Shown here one piece after another: positions 1-13,000 of a stretch of 64,000 nucleotides of DNA. Source of the stretch: Paratinospora sagittata (Eukaryota; Streptophyta; Magnoliopsida; Ranunculales; Menispermaceae); contig CM069600.1 of NCBI GenBank assembly GCA_035771175.1, forward strand, positions 4,443,210 to 4,507,209, written 5' to 3'. A model generated the notes under the pieces. The model searched no databases. It was not told the origin of the DNA and worked only from the letters and a program-made list of their open reading frames with translations. The first letter of the stretch is position 1. Each line of letters begins with the position of its first letter. A program made the translations under genes and the position numbers.

Positions 1-151
1 TGGTTTGTCCACTGTGCCAAGCAAAGATTTCAATCTTTCAATGTCGTCTTGGCTAAATCCGTCTGGCACCGAGGAGTCTGCAACTGTTTGTTCAGTAGAC
101 AGATGTGCTTGTCCACTGGTCTTCTGTTGTCCTCCTTTGTAGCCCCATTCT

Positions 152-746
152 TTACTGGAAGTTGAAGGCGTGCCTTGAAGGCGTGCCATGAAGTTTCCAA
201 CACTTCTCCCTAGTATGTCTAGTCTTCTGACAATAAGTACACCATAGATTGTCCTTATTGTCTAGATTTGGGATCTTTGATGATTCAGCGCGTGGAGTGT
301 GTGTCTTCTGATCATTTCCCAGATTGGCGACCATAGCTGAGTCTTCCATCTTCTGAGGTGTGAGCATAACACTTCTTCTGATCCCATACACTTGGGCTGC
401 AGCATGGGCCTTAGAGTATGTCTGATGAACGGCATCCTAAATGTCTTTGGCAGTAGTTAGAAACATGCATGTATCACTAATGTTTGGCGTCATTGAATTC
501 CATAGCCACGCCAGTATAGAAGCATCTTCGTTATCCCACACGATAAACTTAAGATCTCCAGGCGTAGGTCCAGCGCCCAAAAGATGACTTAATTTCCCTT
601 TGCCCTTCAGAAAAGTACGCACCAGCTGAGACCACTTCAAATAATTATTTCCATCAAGTCTGTATGCTGCCTGAATGTTGGTAGTTCCCCTTTCTCCGTT
701 TTGTGAACTGCTTCTTCAGTTTGCACCGTTTCGGAAGTAACCGACA
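152..746 (-). pseudogene. Copia gag remnant (copy 1)
   Basis: From the start MSVTSETVQTE the frame is lost after GEL by a 1-nt deletion relative to copia copy 2. The gag core ([19 protein letters not shown], 437-640) and a CCHC zinc knuckle ([19 protein letters not shown], 152-391) remain in separate frames. Non-functional. Confidence 0.8.
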
Positions 747-1357
747 TTTTTCTTTTACTCCTTTTTTTTTAGTAGGTTACAAACTCAAAAAAGAAAAAAA
801 TAATAAAAATAAAAGAAGAATATCAGATGAAGACGAAGAAGGCGATGCAAAGAGAAGACGATGAACAGTTGTGATGAAGAAGACGATGTTGTAGGAAGAA
901 GAATAACCAAATGCGATGAACAGGCGATGTTGGCTGTAAGACGAAGAAGACGAACCAGGAGCTGCAGATGGCGATGGAGATTAGAGAGATGCAATGATGC
1001 AGTGATGCGCAAGAGAGATATGTGAGAGAGATGCGTGAGAGACGACGAAGATCAGTAGCAACATCAAAGATCAGCAATGGTGGGTTCGAGAAGCGGCGAC
1101 TGAAACACAGTAGCAATGGAAACGAAGGCGTCGACAACGATTAGGATATCGGCAGTGCCGATAAGGAAGACACAGTAGTCGATGGTGATATAGTAGCAGT
1201 GATGAAGGCGTACGCACCAATCAGCAACACGAATAATGGCGATGAAGGCCAATGAGGAAGGTTCCGGCAATGAAGGCCAAAATAAAACAATTTCGACGAT
1301 GAAGGTCGGAAGAAAAGAAAATTTTCCCAGTTGTAGGAGCTTAAAGCTCTGATACCA

Positions 1358-1766
1358 TGTTAAATAATAATAAAAGACACAAAGATGTAACGTGGTTCGG
1401 CTCTAAGGCTTACGTCCGCGGGAGAAGAGAGGAAATATTTTCTTATTCTTGACGATGTCTTAATGGAGGGACACCATATATATATAGACATACAGGGCTA
1501 TGCACACATATAGCTATAATTACAATTTTAGTAACTGCTAAATAAAACGACTACTAAAATTATCATCTTTCCTTAAAGGAAATAAACCTTAAAGAAAATA
1601 AATCCCACAGAATTATCATCTTTCCTTAAAAGATAAATCCTCAAAGGAAATAAACCATAAAGGAAATAAACCATAAAGGAAATAAATCCTTAAAGGAAAT
1701 AAATCCTTAAAAGAAATAAATCCTTAAAAGAAATAAATCCCACAGATTTTGCTCTTCTCCACAACA
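1358..1766 (-). repeat. Copia 5' LTR (copy 1, 409 bp)
   Basis: Starts TG and ends CA, and is shared with 31309-31568, 44166-44535 and 47503-47792. It contains about eight degenerate units of an 18-bp repeat (ccttaaaggaaataaat type) at 1572-1743, which explains why it is the longest of the four LTRs. Confidence 0.88.
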
Positions 1767-3227
1767 GTATATGTAAGTAATCATTACAAATCTGTACAAA
1801 AATGTCCACAGAACCATTACCCTATACAGATACAATATTTCCACAACCCCTTTGCCAAATTACTATTGGCAATCCAGAAAGAGGAGAGGAGATGTGACTT
1901 CTCCCACACGTCAAATGTCGGAGAAAGTTTGTCGAGGAAAACCCGATTGCTCCTCTCCTTCCAGAGAGACCATAGAACTGACAAGCACACCACCTTCCAA
2001 TGACTCTCCATGATGAGTGAACTCTATCCAAAAATGGGAAGATATTTACATACTCTTCCACCTCAATCTCACCATACGTAATAAGAAAGTGAGCACCCCA
2101 TCTACACCAAACCTCCTTGGCAAATGGACAACCCCAACATATATGGGGCACAAACTCCAGATCCTGACTACACAAATAACACCAAAAAGGGGATAAACAC
2201 CTATATGGAAATCTTTTTTGCATCATATCCCCCGTATTCAATTTTTCATGGAAAGCAGCCTACCCCAAGAATTTAACCTTCAATGGTACCAGAGCTTTCC
2301 ATAATAGATTGTGGTAAGGAAAAGTAGGAACATTAGAGTGGCGGAGGGCTTTTTAATAGAAAGATTTTGTGGAGAACAATCCGGATGAATCCCAAGGCCA
2401 AGAGACTCTATCCTCATCCCCGGATAGGTGACAACCCACTAACATGCCACCCAAGGGTGAGCATTTCTCCTTAAATGTAAATCCCAGGACAAATGACCAC
2501 CCTCCAAGTACTGCACAAAATAAATAACGAGTTTATTATTAGGGAACAATAATTGGAAAGTGTCAGTGCCACATCATGGATCCTCCCAAAAACGTATTGA
2601 ATCACCCTTCCCAATTTTAAGTATAATCATTGGTAAGAAGATGTGATACACAAATGACATGAACTTCCAAGGGCTCCTAAAGGTGGCTCTAGCAACTAAC
2701 CCAACAACCCATTGGTTATCTCGAAGCCCATGCCTGCTACAAATGACCCTTGTCCACAATTGATCCTTTTCACATGAGAATCTCCATAACCACTTACCAA
2801 TCAACGCCTTGTTTCTGCTCGAAATATTGCCAATACCCAAACCAGCCTGCTCAGTACTCCTTTGAACAATTTTCCAAGCAACTAGATGAGCCCCATGTAA
2901 CCTTTCTTCATTCCCCCAAAGAAAATTCCTCATTAAGTGCTCAAGTTTACCTGACACCTTCACTAAAATCCGAAACACTAACAGGAAGAATGTAGGAAGA
3001 GCATCCAGTACTGACTTAATTAGTGCAAGCCTACGCCCCTTTGAGAGAAAACTTCTTTTCCATCCATCAAGCCTCCTTGAGACCTTATCAATCACTAGAT
3101 TCCAAAAATCCAACTTGGACGGATTACCCCCGAGTGGCATTCCCAAATATTTCATAGGCCATGAGCAAGTGGAGCACCCAATTTCATAGGCCATGGCATT
3201 CCCAAAAGTGAAGCACTTTTGAACCAA
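1767..3227 (-). mobile_element. LINE C, L1-type ORF2 3' remnant (5'-truncated)
   Basis: Minus-strand plant L1-like ORF2 C-terminus. 2574-3227 encodes the region after the polymerase ([36 protein letters not shown]), 1822-2241 the zinc-binding RVT tail (CYLCSQDLEFVPHICWGCPF), and the 3' UTR near 1770-1810 resembles that of LINE E. Frames are broken. The copia element sits inside its 3' UTR, so the poly-A end lies off the left edge. Confidence 0.85.
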
Positions 3228-3887
3228 GGCTTTTCAAACGATGTTCTTTCAGTTACTTTAGATCATAAGTTGTTTTCTGGAATTATTATGTCGAGATTTG
3301 AGACCTCTAGGAATTAATTTAGGTACTTATTACACATGGATATATTAAGGGACTTAGAAGGGCTGTTTCCAGGATTTTGATGATAAAATTATTCTTTTAG
3401 ATGAAGTTTGGTCATGCCTGGCCAAATAGATCCTGCTTTGCCAAATTTTTCTTTGGGTTTTCTTTTGGGGGGTGGGGCCAGAGGGTGTTTGTTAAATATG
3501 ACTCTGCACGCTCAAGCTTACCTGCATTTCCACACATGGCCAAAGTTTATTAAAACTTGTGCATCATTTTAACATTTTACATATGGCTACTTTAGTAAAC
3601 CTTAAGAGATTTTTTTTTTTTTTTTTTTTTTAAAACGTTGAGATATCTATGTAGGAAAGTTGAGATATCTATGTAGGTGTGAGTGTCACAAGTAGTTCTT
3701 GGTATGAACCAATAGGATTTACATGGATTCGTACTGAGTTAAGGTTTTAACCCATTTTCAACTTGTTTTTTTGTGGAATCCAACTGCAATTGTAAGACTA
3801 AGATGCAAATTGATAGTATACAAAAACTATGCACACACAGAGAGAGAGCACAAAGAAATGGGACTTCAAATAATTTAGAAGGTAAAC
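3228..3887. other. Intron 16 remainder, no gene
   Basis: Contains a poly-T run (3610-3631) and a 19-bp direct repeat, gttgagatatctatgtagg, at 3637-3655 and 3659-3677. Nothing else recognised. Confidence 0.6.
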
Positions 3888-4028
3888 CTTTGAATCCCAA
3901 GAGAAGAATCCATCCTTGATCGAGATAGCTGGAAGCCCTGGCTGAAGAGGTGGATTTGGCAAAAGAACTCTCTCCTCAGCCAAGAATAACTCCTCAAGAC
4001 GTTTTAATGATACCTTTGCATTTACAGC
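3888..4028 (-). CDS. ABCC12: ABCC exon 16 (residues 581-627)
   Basis: 141 nt, [29 protein letters not shown] and [14 protein letters not shown], which is the A-loop region just before NBD1 Walker A. Donor gtttac. No further exon is found between 3887 and the left edge, so intron 16 exceeds 3.8 kb. Confidence 0.95.
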
Positions 4029-7000
4029 CTGCAACATCAGATACCAAATCAAATAGCATTGGAATTCAGTTTGAGTATTTCACTGCAGGTGAAGGAAGCT
4101 TGTTAGTTTCTGCTATCACTTCACTTTAACCAAAATAATGGTGAGAAGTAGTACTTTTCGGTGAAAGCACAAACATTTTCAGATCAACTGTCAAGTAAAT
4201 TACGCATCAAATTTTGTTTTCCCCATAGAAACACAAATTCTCAAGATTCAGGCAAAGGAGGGATTCAATTAAGGACTTCTAACTTCCAAGAAGGTCCCCA
4301 TCCTAATACTTCTATAGAAAGTATGCTTAACTATGGAGTACTGATAAACTGGAAGTTGAGATATTATGCAGCAGAGCTCTTTTAAATTCAATGAATGCAT
4401 AAAAGCAGTCATGCAAAAGAAACCGCATAAATAATCATTGAAATTTAGCAGTCAACTAAAACCAAACATTTTACTGAAGCATAAACTATCAAGGATACAA
4501 TTAATATAAGATTTTGTCTGTCCAGCTACTTTTAAACCTGCTGTAATTTTAGCTTATATCGATCTCCAAATTTGAGAGCCAATTTTCCAAGTGACACCAA
4601 GAAGACTGTTTTGGGGAATAATTTGAGCTTTGATATGTAGACCGGAATTGAGAATTTTGGTGATCACAAATTTGTTACTTCCAGTTGCTAGTTTCCTTAT
4701 TTCAGTGCCAAATTCCATAATTCTCTTTCTTATGATGATTGATGGCATAACTTTGTTGGCATGTACATTAAATCATAGCCAAAAGAAAAATTAACAAGTC
4801 AACTAATCGAAATTTCCATCAATATACACAAGTTTCATGTGAATTGCAGACAAAAATTAACATGCTTCTGCTAGGGTAGTCTTTTGTAACTGAAGTACTG
4901 CTCTGGCAGTCATTATTATATTAAGCAACCAAGCTACCTCTTTCAAAGCTATATATTGCCAGCATTTAACTAGCCCGCTGGCTAGGTAGCTGACAGTCAA
5001 CGTAAAACTTTGTCAGATAAACTACTAACATGAATCTGAACCCTCAATAGAGCAAAGTGGAGGAAGCAGATTCATGTAGCCGACCTCACGTAGTTAGAAA
5101 AAAGCTTAGTTGAGTTAGAATTTAACTAGCCTGCTGGTTCAATCTGGTAAGGTGCAACAACCAGCACCCTGGCATCAGGAGGAAATTGATTTTGTCTCCA
5201 TACCCAAGTGTGCCCACCCAGCCCAATGCATGCCACAAAAACTTTCCAAATATAATGGCAGCATACAAAAAGAAACGACAATGTTATTCACATTCAAAAT
5301 ACAACAAATCTGAGCTGGTATTTACTGGTATGGCAGCATTGTCATAAAGGTTTTGCTCTAGGTAGGCAATATGGCCTCTATAATTTTTAAAATTATAAGT
5401 GCTTTACGGTAATTTCTGAGAACATTTAGAGGTGTATGAGATCTCAACCTATTCCTCTATCATTTTCTCTTATTCTATTACAGATACAATGATCAAATCC
5501 TCAAAATACTTATCTTTACAAACCACATACTTGCTTAACGAGGAAAAGAACAGAAATAAACCAAAAGCCAAGCAAATAATGAGGCATATTTTGAGTTAGT
5601 ATCGTTACTTTTTTATGTTTTCAGTTCACAATTACCAGTTCTAAAATTTAAAAAACAGCTTAGGAAACATATTAGTTGTTCAAGTTTCAGAGAGCTAATG
5701 TAGTATGCAACTATATCTAAATATGCTATATGCACGTATAATGTGATTTATTTAATTTCTATTGCCTAGGCACCACGACAAGCCTAATTGGAAGCTAAGT
5801 CCATGCACAAGACCTTTTATTCAGGTATGCATCTGACCAAATCAACCTAAGTAATAATATCTCCACTCTCCAGTAAGCTCCATAACTGAAGAAAACGGCC
5901 CAATCTATACTCCTAGTCTCCTACATTTACAAAATATGACAAGCTAAATTTGGTCATTAAAGGATATTCAAAGGGGTAGAGGAAGATGAAATAAAGGTTG
6001 TTTCCAATGTCAGCGCCTAGGTTTTTAGCACTTTCAAAGCCAAGGGTTATTCTTTGATATCATAGTAGATAAGGTGCAAGTTCTGTACTTCTGACTATTG
6101 TTCCAGATGTAATTATTAGCAAGTCAGCTCTTTCTAATTCTACCTTTGCTATGAACAACTTCAATCAAAAAGTACATAACCAAATAGATAAATCAAGAAA
6201 AAAGACACAATAAGACAAAATGAGCACCATCCAATTGAGGAGTTACAATTAGATATTCTCAAAAATGATTAAAATGACAACAATAATACACTAAGTACCA
6301 AAATAAATAGTAGCTAACACAGATGAATCTTCTAATACAAAATTGTCTGATAACCTGTCCAAATTATTATAATTCCACAGTTAAAAATGTTTCCAGTGTT
6401 TGAAACAATGATAGATACACAACAAAGGAGAATAAGTAAGCACCTGAGTTATTAAATTAGGAAGCATAAACAAGGGGAATCGCAACACGGAAAACAGAGA
6501 AAGCGATGTAAATGCTCTTGCAGGTGTCAAGTTCCCACCAAGCAAAGTAAACAACCCGAATGAAACCACCGTAACCACAACTGGGATGCTGAGCAGGATG
6601 AAACTATTGGACTGCAAACAAGAGAACAAATTATAGAAGTAAAATAAGTCATAATTCAAGTTAATCAAGATTTTTGCAATAAATTTGCGACCTGCCTCCT
6701 GCTTATGGCCCAAAATAGTAATATTCCTAACAAATGGGTCATTTAGATTATGTTCCTATGCTTTTATTCAAACAGAATATGAAAAGATGGTAGGTCATTC
6801 ATAACCAGCAAAGAGTTATAGCATTGTTCCAAAAAGTGGTGGGAGTGGGACAACAGTTGCAGATGAACACAAGGAAGCAAATGTTGCAAAAAGAATGTCT
6901 TTAGTTCTTTACTTGGTTATAACAAAAACAAACTTAAAAAACTATTTTGGAAATAAGACACGAGAGTAAGATATGTAGTAATGTTCCTTCAACTCATAGA

Positions 7001-10000
7001 TTTGATATTTCTTGAGAAAAATCTCAAACTAAAATGTTCTGAAGAACTAAACTTGCAATCAATATGATAATGCTTCTGGACTTTACATGGACTAACAAGT
7101 ATACGAAACAATCCAAGATCCTGCATAAAACCTACCGCTCCTAGCAGCTGTGCTTTTTTGAACCATGAGAGTTCATCATTGCGAACCTTTTGAACTTTAG
7201 ACTGAAAGCTCTGTTCCCATGCATAACATCTGAGCCATTTCAATATCAAATGTCAGAATGATGACCTTCACTTAATTTGATTAAAAAGACTACAGGTTTT
7301 TTTTCCAGTTTGAGCCTACTTCACAGTGTCCATAGCAGCAAGGATTTCATTCATGAGACCGATTCTCGTGTCAGTTCTTTGCAAACCCTCCTTGGACAAT
7401 TTCTGCATCTTGCTTATTACATATGTCTGCAGCTCACAAGAGAGTTTAAGAGGGAGGAAAAAGTAAAGCACAAGTGCACAACATAAGTTTATCCAGAGTG
7501 AAAAAGGGGGACGATACAGTGACTAGTTCTTCATGCATGCAGAACACATTTTAAAACTAGATTTTTGTGACATGCAAAAGCTGATGCGGTAACATATGGA
7601 AGCAAATATCAATCTGTAAGTGCAAATTTAGTAAATGCAACGAATCACTTCAGAAAAGCTTTTGTTAATGAATTGTCAGATCAAAGACTCTTCCCTGGGG
7701 CTGAAACGTAGCATACATACATGGGGATTCAGGAACCATCATTTGATGAACTGGTTTAAAAGACTCCCAAGAACTAAAAGTTAACCGTTAGATATTCGGT
7801 GATCCTTGGCACAGGGCATCACTATTGAAAGGCCTAAATAGCATGATACGAGCTAGAGGGAACATATTCTATCATATGGCTGAGGGTTTGTAAGAGACTA
7901 AGTCTAGGGCTCATTTGAAAGAAAATTATCTCCAAGAAAATAGAGATCATTCTTCAAAAATTATTCAACTCTGAAATCTCTAGCTTTATAATATGTGGAT
8001 TTGACAGTCGATCAATCAAGAATCATTCAAAACTCAGAATGAACTGTTTTGCCCCACTCAATGTTTGGTAGGGGAACAAGAAATTAGAATTTTCTTTACT
8101 AGTCCATAAAGCTAAGGAATGCTAATTTGAAAGTCGAAAATAATTTATCAGAAAATTCTAAAAAGATTAAAAAAAAAAATCTGAACACTGTCAAAGTGTC
8201 AACTGTTTGGCGCAACCTTTGTTAGGATTTAGAGCAGTACAAGTCAAATGGAACTCTTAATAAGATTGCTTCCATACGAAACTTTATCAGGCTCTTCACA
8301 AGTTGTTTCATCAATAGAGGCAAAGATTCACCTCAAACTACAATGAACAGGATATCTAGGAACCTTTCCTAATAATGTCTCCTTTGGCAACTAGGAACAC
8401 AACATTTCGACCTGCCAAACTTTCAAAAGCAATGGCTCTTGAACCAGAATATATTTCTACGAAAGTTGATTGATTCACTTTTTAATCTAAACTTCCTGGA
8501 GATAAACCCTGCCTATCTTCAAACATCAAGTTCAACCATTCGTGCATTAACACAATCCAAAGGATTTCAATAATTTCACGTCTCCAAAATTCTCTCTAAA
8601 ACTTTGTTGATGCTATATATTTTTGTGCAAATGCAGTACGTGTGCAATGTCAGCACCATACCTCAGTATCTCTGTGTGGTATAGTCTAAGTGTCACACTA
8701 TGTATCCAACATTCACATCAGTTATCACTTGAATGAAAAATGCATTGGAATTAAGAAGAAAAAGAAAACTATTCTAGGAAAGACGGAAGATACAGCCGCT
8801 TAAGGTTGAGGTATTAGATAATTAGCAAGATAAAAACATTAATTTTGATAGAGATGAAAACATGCATATAGCATAAGAGAGCAAGATTTACTTCACAGCA
8901 AAACTAACAAATTTCATCAATTCAAAAAATTAATTAGTACAGGTGAAAACAGAAAGAATCATAAAATGTATCAAATTAATTTAAAGCACAAAATGAGAAA
9001 TGCTGTCTGTAGTCCCATGGTGAATTGCCTAAAAGGCACAATAAGGTCAGGAAAAAGTAGATGAAAATGCAAAACATAGTAAATCAAAAGTAATCACCAA
9101 CAAGAAGGGTACCTGTATAGGAAACATTAGAACTAGCATCAATGAGCCTAAAAGTGAAGCAACACCAAGCTCATTGTAAAGAAGAACCATGGCAATAATG
9201 ATGCGAAATGGAGCTGACCATAAATTATGAAGCTGTTGGCACACTTGCTGTATAAAGAATATAGTAAGTTAATTATGGACTATAAGTGAACCATAAGATT
9301 AACAAAAAGTAAGATTCGACAAGCTTGCAACCAAAAACTAATAGCATTAAGAATCATAAGTCATCAGTTAAAATTCGCAAGGGTTCAGGAGTCATTTAGT
9401 TTTTAATTTTTATGAAAGATTCATATGAATCATATCAGATGGAGCAATCCAAAGAATTTTTCAATCTGTTAGTAGAGTGCCCTTTTTTGTGGCACTCAGA
9501 TTAATAGTGATATGCTATGGCATTCCCTCTCAAAGAGCAAAGAAAACAATGAGTGCCTGAAATCATGCCTGTAGTGTTTCAGCATCAGTAGTCATCAAGT
9601 TGGTTATTTTTCCCGAGGAGAATGTCTTCCGACCCTCATGTGTTAGTCTTAGGGATTTGCGAAATACAGCAGCGACCTGTAAATTTAACATATTAAACTG
9701 TGGTGCACCGGTGCATATATTTTAATAACTCAATACATTCATGAACCTAAAAGAAACAAATTCAAAATGATGAACCTGACCACATTAATCATGGCAGATT
9801 CAAAACGAAAATGCTCAGTTGGTTGAAAGAGGAAATAATAATCATTTCCAGAAGTTGAAGAAACTGCTTCAATTCACAAAATCTAAGACAGATTGAACTA
9901 TGGCCTAACAAAAAAAATAAAAAGTGACAATAAATGTTGCTTTAATTGGTTTTATCACATGAAGTCATTTTTTAGACCAACAGAAAATAGGTTGCAGATA

Positions 10001-13000
10001 GCGGGGCATACCAAGGTAGCTCTTAGCCGGAAACCAATTCGCATGACATTCTGGAAATATTGTGCTTCGCTTAGAACTCCCAAGGCCTGGATCAAGTCGA
10101 TTCCAAGTTAATATAAGAAAATCTGTGCAGATTTCTAGCAATTCCATTGGACGCAATTGCTTACAATTGAATAGAAGAACAAATAGGAATAGAAAAACAC
10201 TTCTAGAACAAACAGCTTTAGTATTTGGAAAAGAAATATAATCAAAAGACATTGACCATCAGCAAAAGAAATTCTAAATATATAAAAAATGGAAAAATTA
10301 GGCCCTGTTTGGTTCAGAATTTAAAAACAGGTTTTGTAAACATTTTTTTTTTTTAAAAGAAACAAGAGAGTATTGTGTATTATATATATGCATATAACAT
10401 CAGTTCCAGTACAACTGTACGTTTTTTAAAACACATTATTTAAAAACTGTTTTAAGAGTACTTTTAAAACAAAGAGAACAACAAAAAGTTGTTTTCTTGT
10501 TTTCTTCACAAATTTTATAATTGAATCAAAAAACAGATTTTAAAAATTCTAAAAACAACCTAACCAAACATGTTTTCATAAAATCTTAGTTTTCAAAAAC
10601 AAAAAACTGTTTTTATAGACACCATGGAGATTTCTGCACTTTGAGGGGATTTACTACATTAAGAAAATCTCTGGTGGTCTTGTGAGTATCATTTGAATCT
10701 AATGATAGTGAATTTTATTTTTATTTTTTTTAAAAGAAACTAAAAGTGTATTGTATTATATATATGTAGTAAAGGATATAATCAATCTGTACAAAACCTC
10801 ATAGAGGCACCCCTTTGACTAAGTACAAAAAGCAGCCCACCCTCTGAGCCAAGCTCCCAACCCAAACCCATTATACAAACAACTGTTTGCCACCCAAAAG
10901 GACGTTAGGAAATGTGAATTCTCCCACACAGTAGCTGTCGAGGAGAAGACATCATGAAACACTCTGTTGTTCCGCTCCTTCCGTACAGACCATAAAACAG
11001 CCAAACAAACAACCTTCCAATGTTCACGCCACGTGGCATGAATGTTCTGAATGAAGGGAAAAAGAACAATGCTACCCGTAGCAACCTCGTCATCACCCAT
11101 GACAGGGAAATGGGAACGCCATCTACTCCATACCTCATTGATAGTGAATTTTATTTTCATTGCATATTTGTTTGTAATGGTTGATCAAGTTATACACAGA
11201 TTTTACATTAATGAGACGTAGTCCCACAAGGTAAGAAGTTACAGCAGCACAACCAGTGGATATAGGAGAATAATGGTATCTTTGAGGTTGAGCTCAGAGA
11301 GGTGAGTGGAGAGGTGTGGGGTATGAAGACACACTTGTGAGGTTTGCCCTAGTCTTCATACTTCTAGTCTATCTTTAGAGAATAAAAGTCCTAACCAAGC
11401 CATCATGAAAGTGGATAATGGTATATGACAACCAGAAACACCATTTTCACCCATGATTACAAGATAAATTTAGTTTGTGCACCATAGTGATTTGGGTGAC
11501 CTATTGAAAATTAACAATAACAATAAAGGTAGAAGAAAACTTAATAATATGGATAGATGATTGAAAAAGATTTAACTACTTATTATAGTATAATTATCAG
11601 TTTAGCCCTTGATAAAGCAGAGTAGAAGAAGCGAATTCATGTGGTTGGCTCATATAGTTGAGAAAAGGTTTTGTTGAATTTAGTTGACTTAAAAGTATGA
11701 CAGATAATTCTCTCAAATCCTTTTATTTTACCTGCAATTTGAAAATTTATTCTAGAGCTCCCAACTAATATGATATTCTTGGTTTCCATGCCATGAACAG
11801 TATTTCCCTATACTTAAGCGGTGTATCAATCTAGGGATATTACATGGAATCCTTCAAGGGACTTCATAAAAAATATAAAATATCGCCTTCTAAACTAAAT
11901 ATGTACACACCATATGTTTAACTGATTTCCTCCCATAACATTGCCAAATGAAATAGGTAGCACAGCTGCATAAGTGAGCATTAGGTATTAAATGGTTTCT
12001 ACTTTCTAGAAAAGACCATTTCATTCTAAAACCACACAGCCTTCCATGCCTTAAAAGGGAAAGCAAGCAATAAATCATAAATTTATATTTGAGCACGAAA
12101 AATTGAGAGGAATAGATGTAAAATATTATCCAATCTAGTATCTTACCACTCCTACAAAAATGGAGAAGGCATAGATGTAACCAATCCAAGCTGGATCTCC
12201 TTGTTGCATGGACTGTAAATAAAGAGAAAATTAAGAAAGTTTAGAGGCTAACTAAAACTAAACATAGCCAATGAAATGAAATGTGCAATTTTGGTAAATA
12301 GCGGAATGAATAATTATAGTCTACAAATATGCATGAAACATGAATCAGACAGAAATCACAAGAAAAAAAAAAAAAGCAATAAGCTTAAGTTAACCAACAA
12401 ATGTGGAGATGATGTTGTTATGAATCTCAGTTTTGTTAAAAAAATAAATAAATTGCGATCTTAAATAGAGGCGAGAATTCACGTCGATGGCGAGGCATGG
12501 GCGAGCTAGGAGTGGCCGACAACAACAAAACTACCAACAAGTTTCCGGTGGCCAGGGTTTTTCTCGTCGACGGTTCAATGAACGAACTAGACAATCGTTC
12601 AGCCTGCTTAGAAAGAATTTCAGCGTGACACAAAGTTTTGATGGGAATTTTGTCCTCCTCGAAGAAGTCAAGATGCCTAGACGTTTTTTCATGGAGATCG
12701 AAACACGTTCTATTTCATGGCTTGACAACTTTGTAGCTGGTGCTGGTTCAACGAGAAAGGAGTCCTTCCAAAAGGTTTTCAGAGGCCAGAATCATATAAT
12801 CCTTGTTGAAACTTTCACCAACTCCAGTGGTAGTTTCCTTTGCTTAACGAAAATGGCAGGTGGTAGAATACACTCTCTTTTTGAAACGAAAGACGAGGGG
12901 TTGGGATTTGTTTAAACGATGTCTACAGTCAGTTTCAACTATAAAGGTTCTAGCACGGTACCATCGGAGTGGAGGAATGATGGCAACAAGTCCAAATGGA

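Larger units (their letters stand above)
1..1766 (-). mobile_element. Ty1/copia copy 1 (5' LTR, leader, degenerate gag; runs off the left edge)
   Basis: Minus-strand element. Its 5' LTR is at 1358-1766 (TGTTAAAT...CCACAACA) and the initiator-Met primer-binding site (tggtatcagagc, minus strand) directly follows at 1346-1357. A long leader follows, then gag beginning at about 746 with MSVTSET. Sequence at 1-70 matches the gag/protease border of copia copy 3 (46990-47070). It is inserted in the 3' UTR of LINE C within intron 16 of the ABCC gene, in the same direction as the gene. Confidence 0.85.

Noticed and set aside
785..1270. Serine/arginine- or hydrophobic-rich open frames in the copia leader (also at 30506-31239)
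   Set aside because: They lie in the simple-sequence-like leader (gacgacgaag repeats) in front of gag and are not conserved in frame between the copies.
10302..10576. Possible DNA transposon starting ggccctgtttggttc and ending near cctaaccaaacatg
   Set aside because: Only about 9 bp of inverted similarity, no target duplication, and a LINE tail inside confuses the borders.
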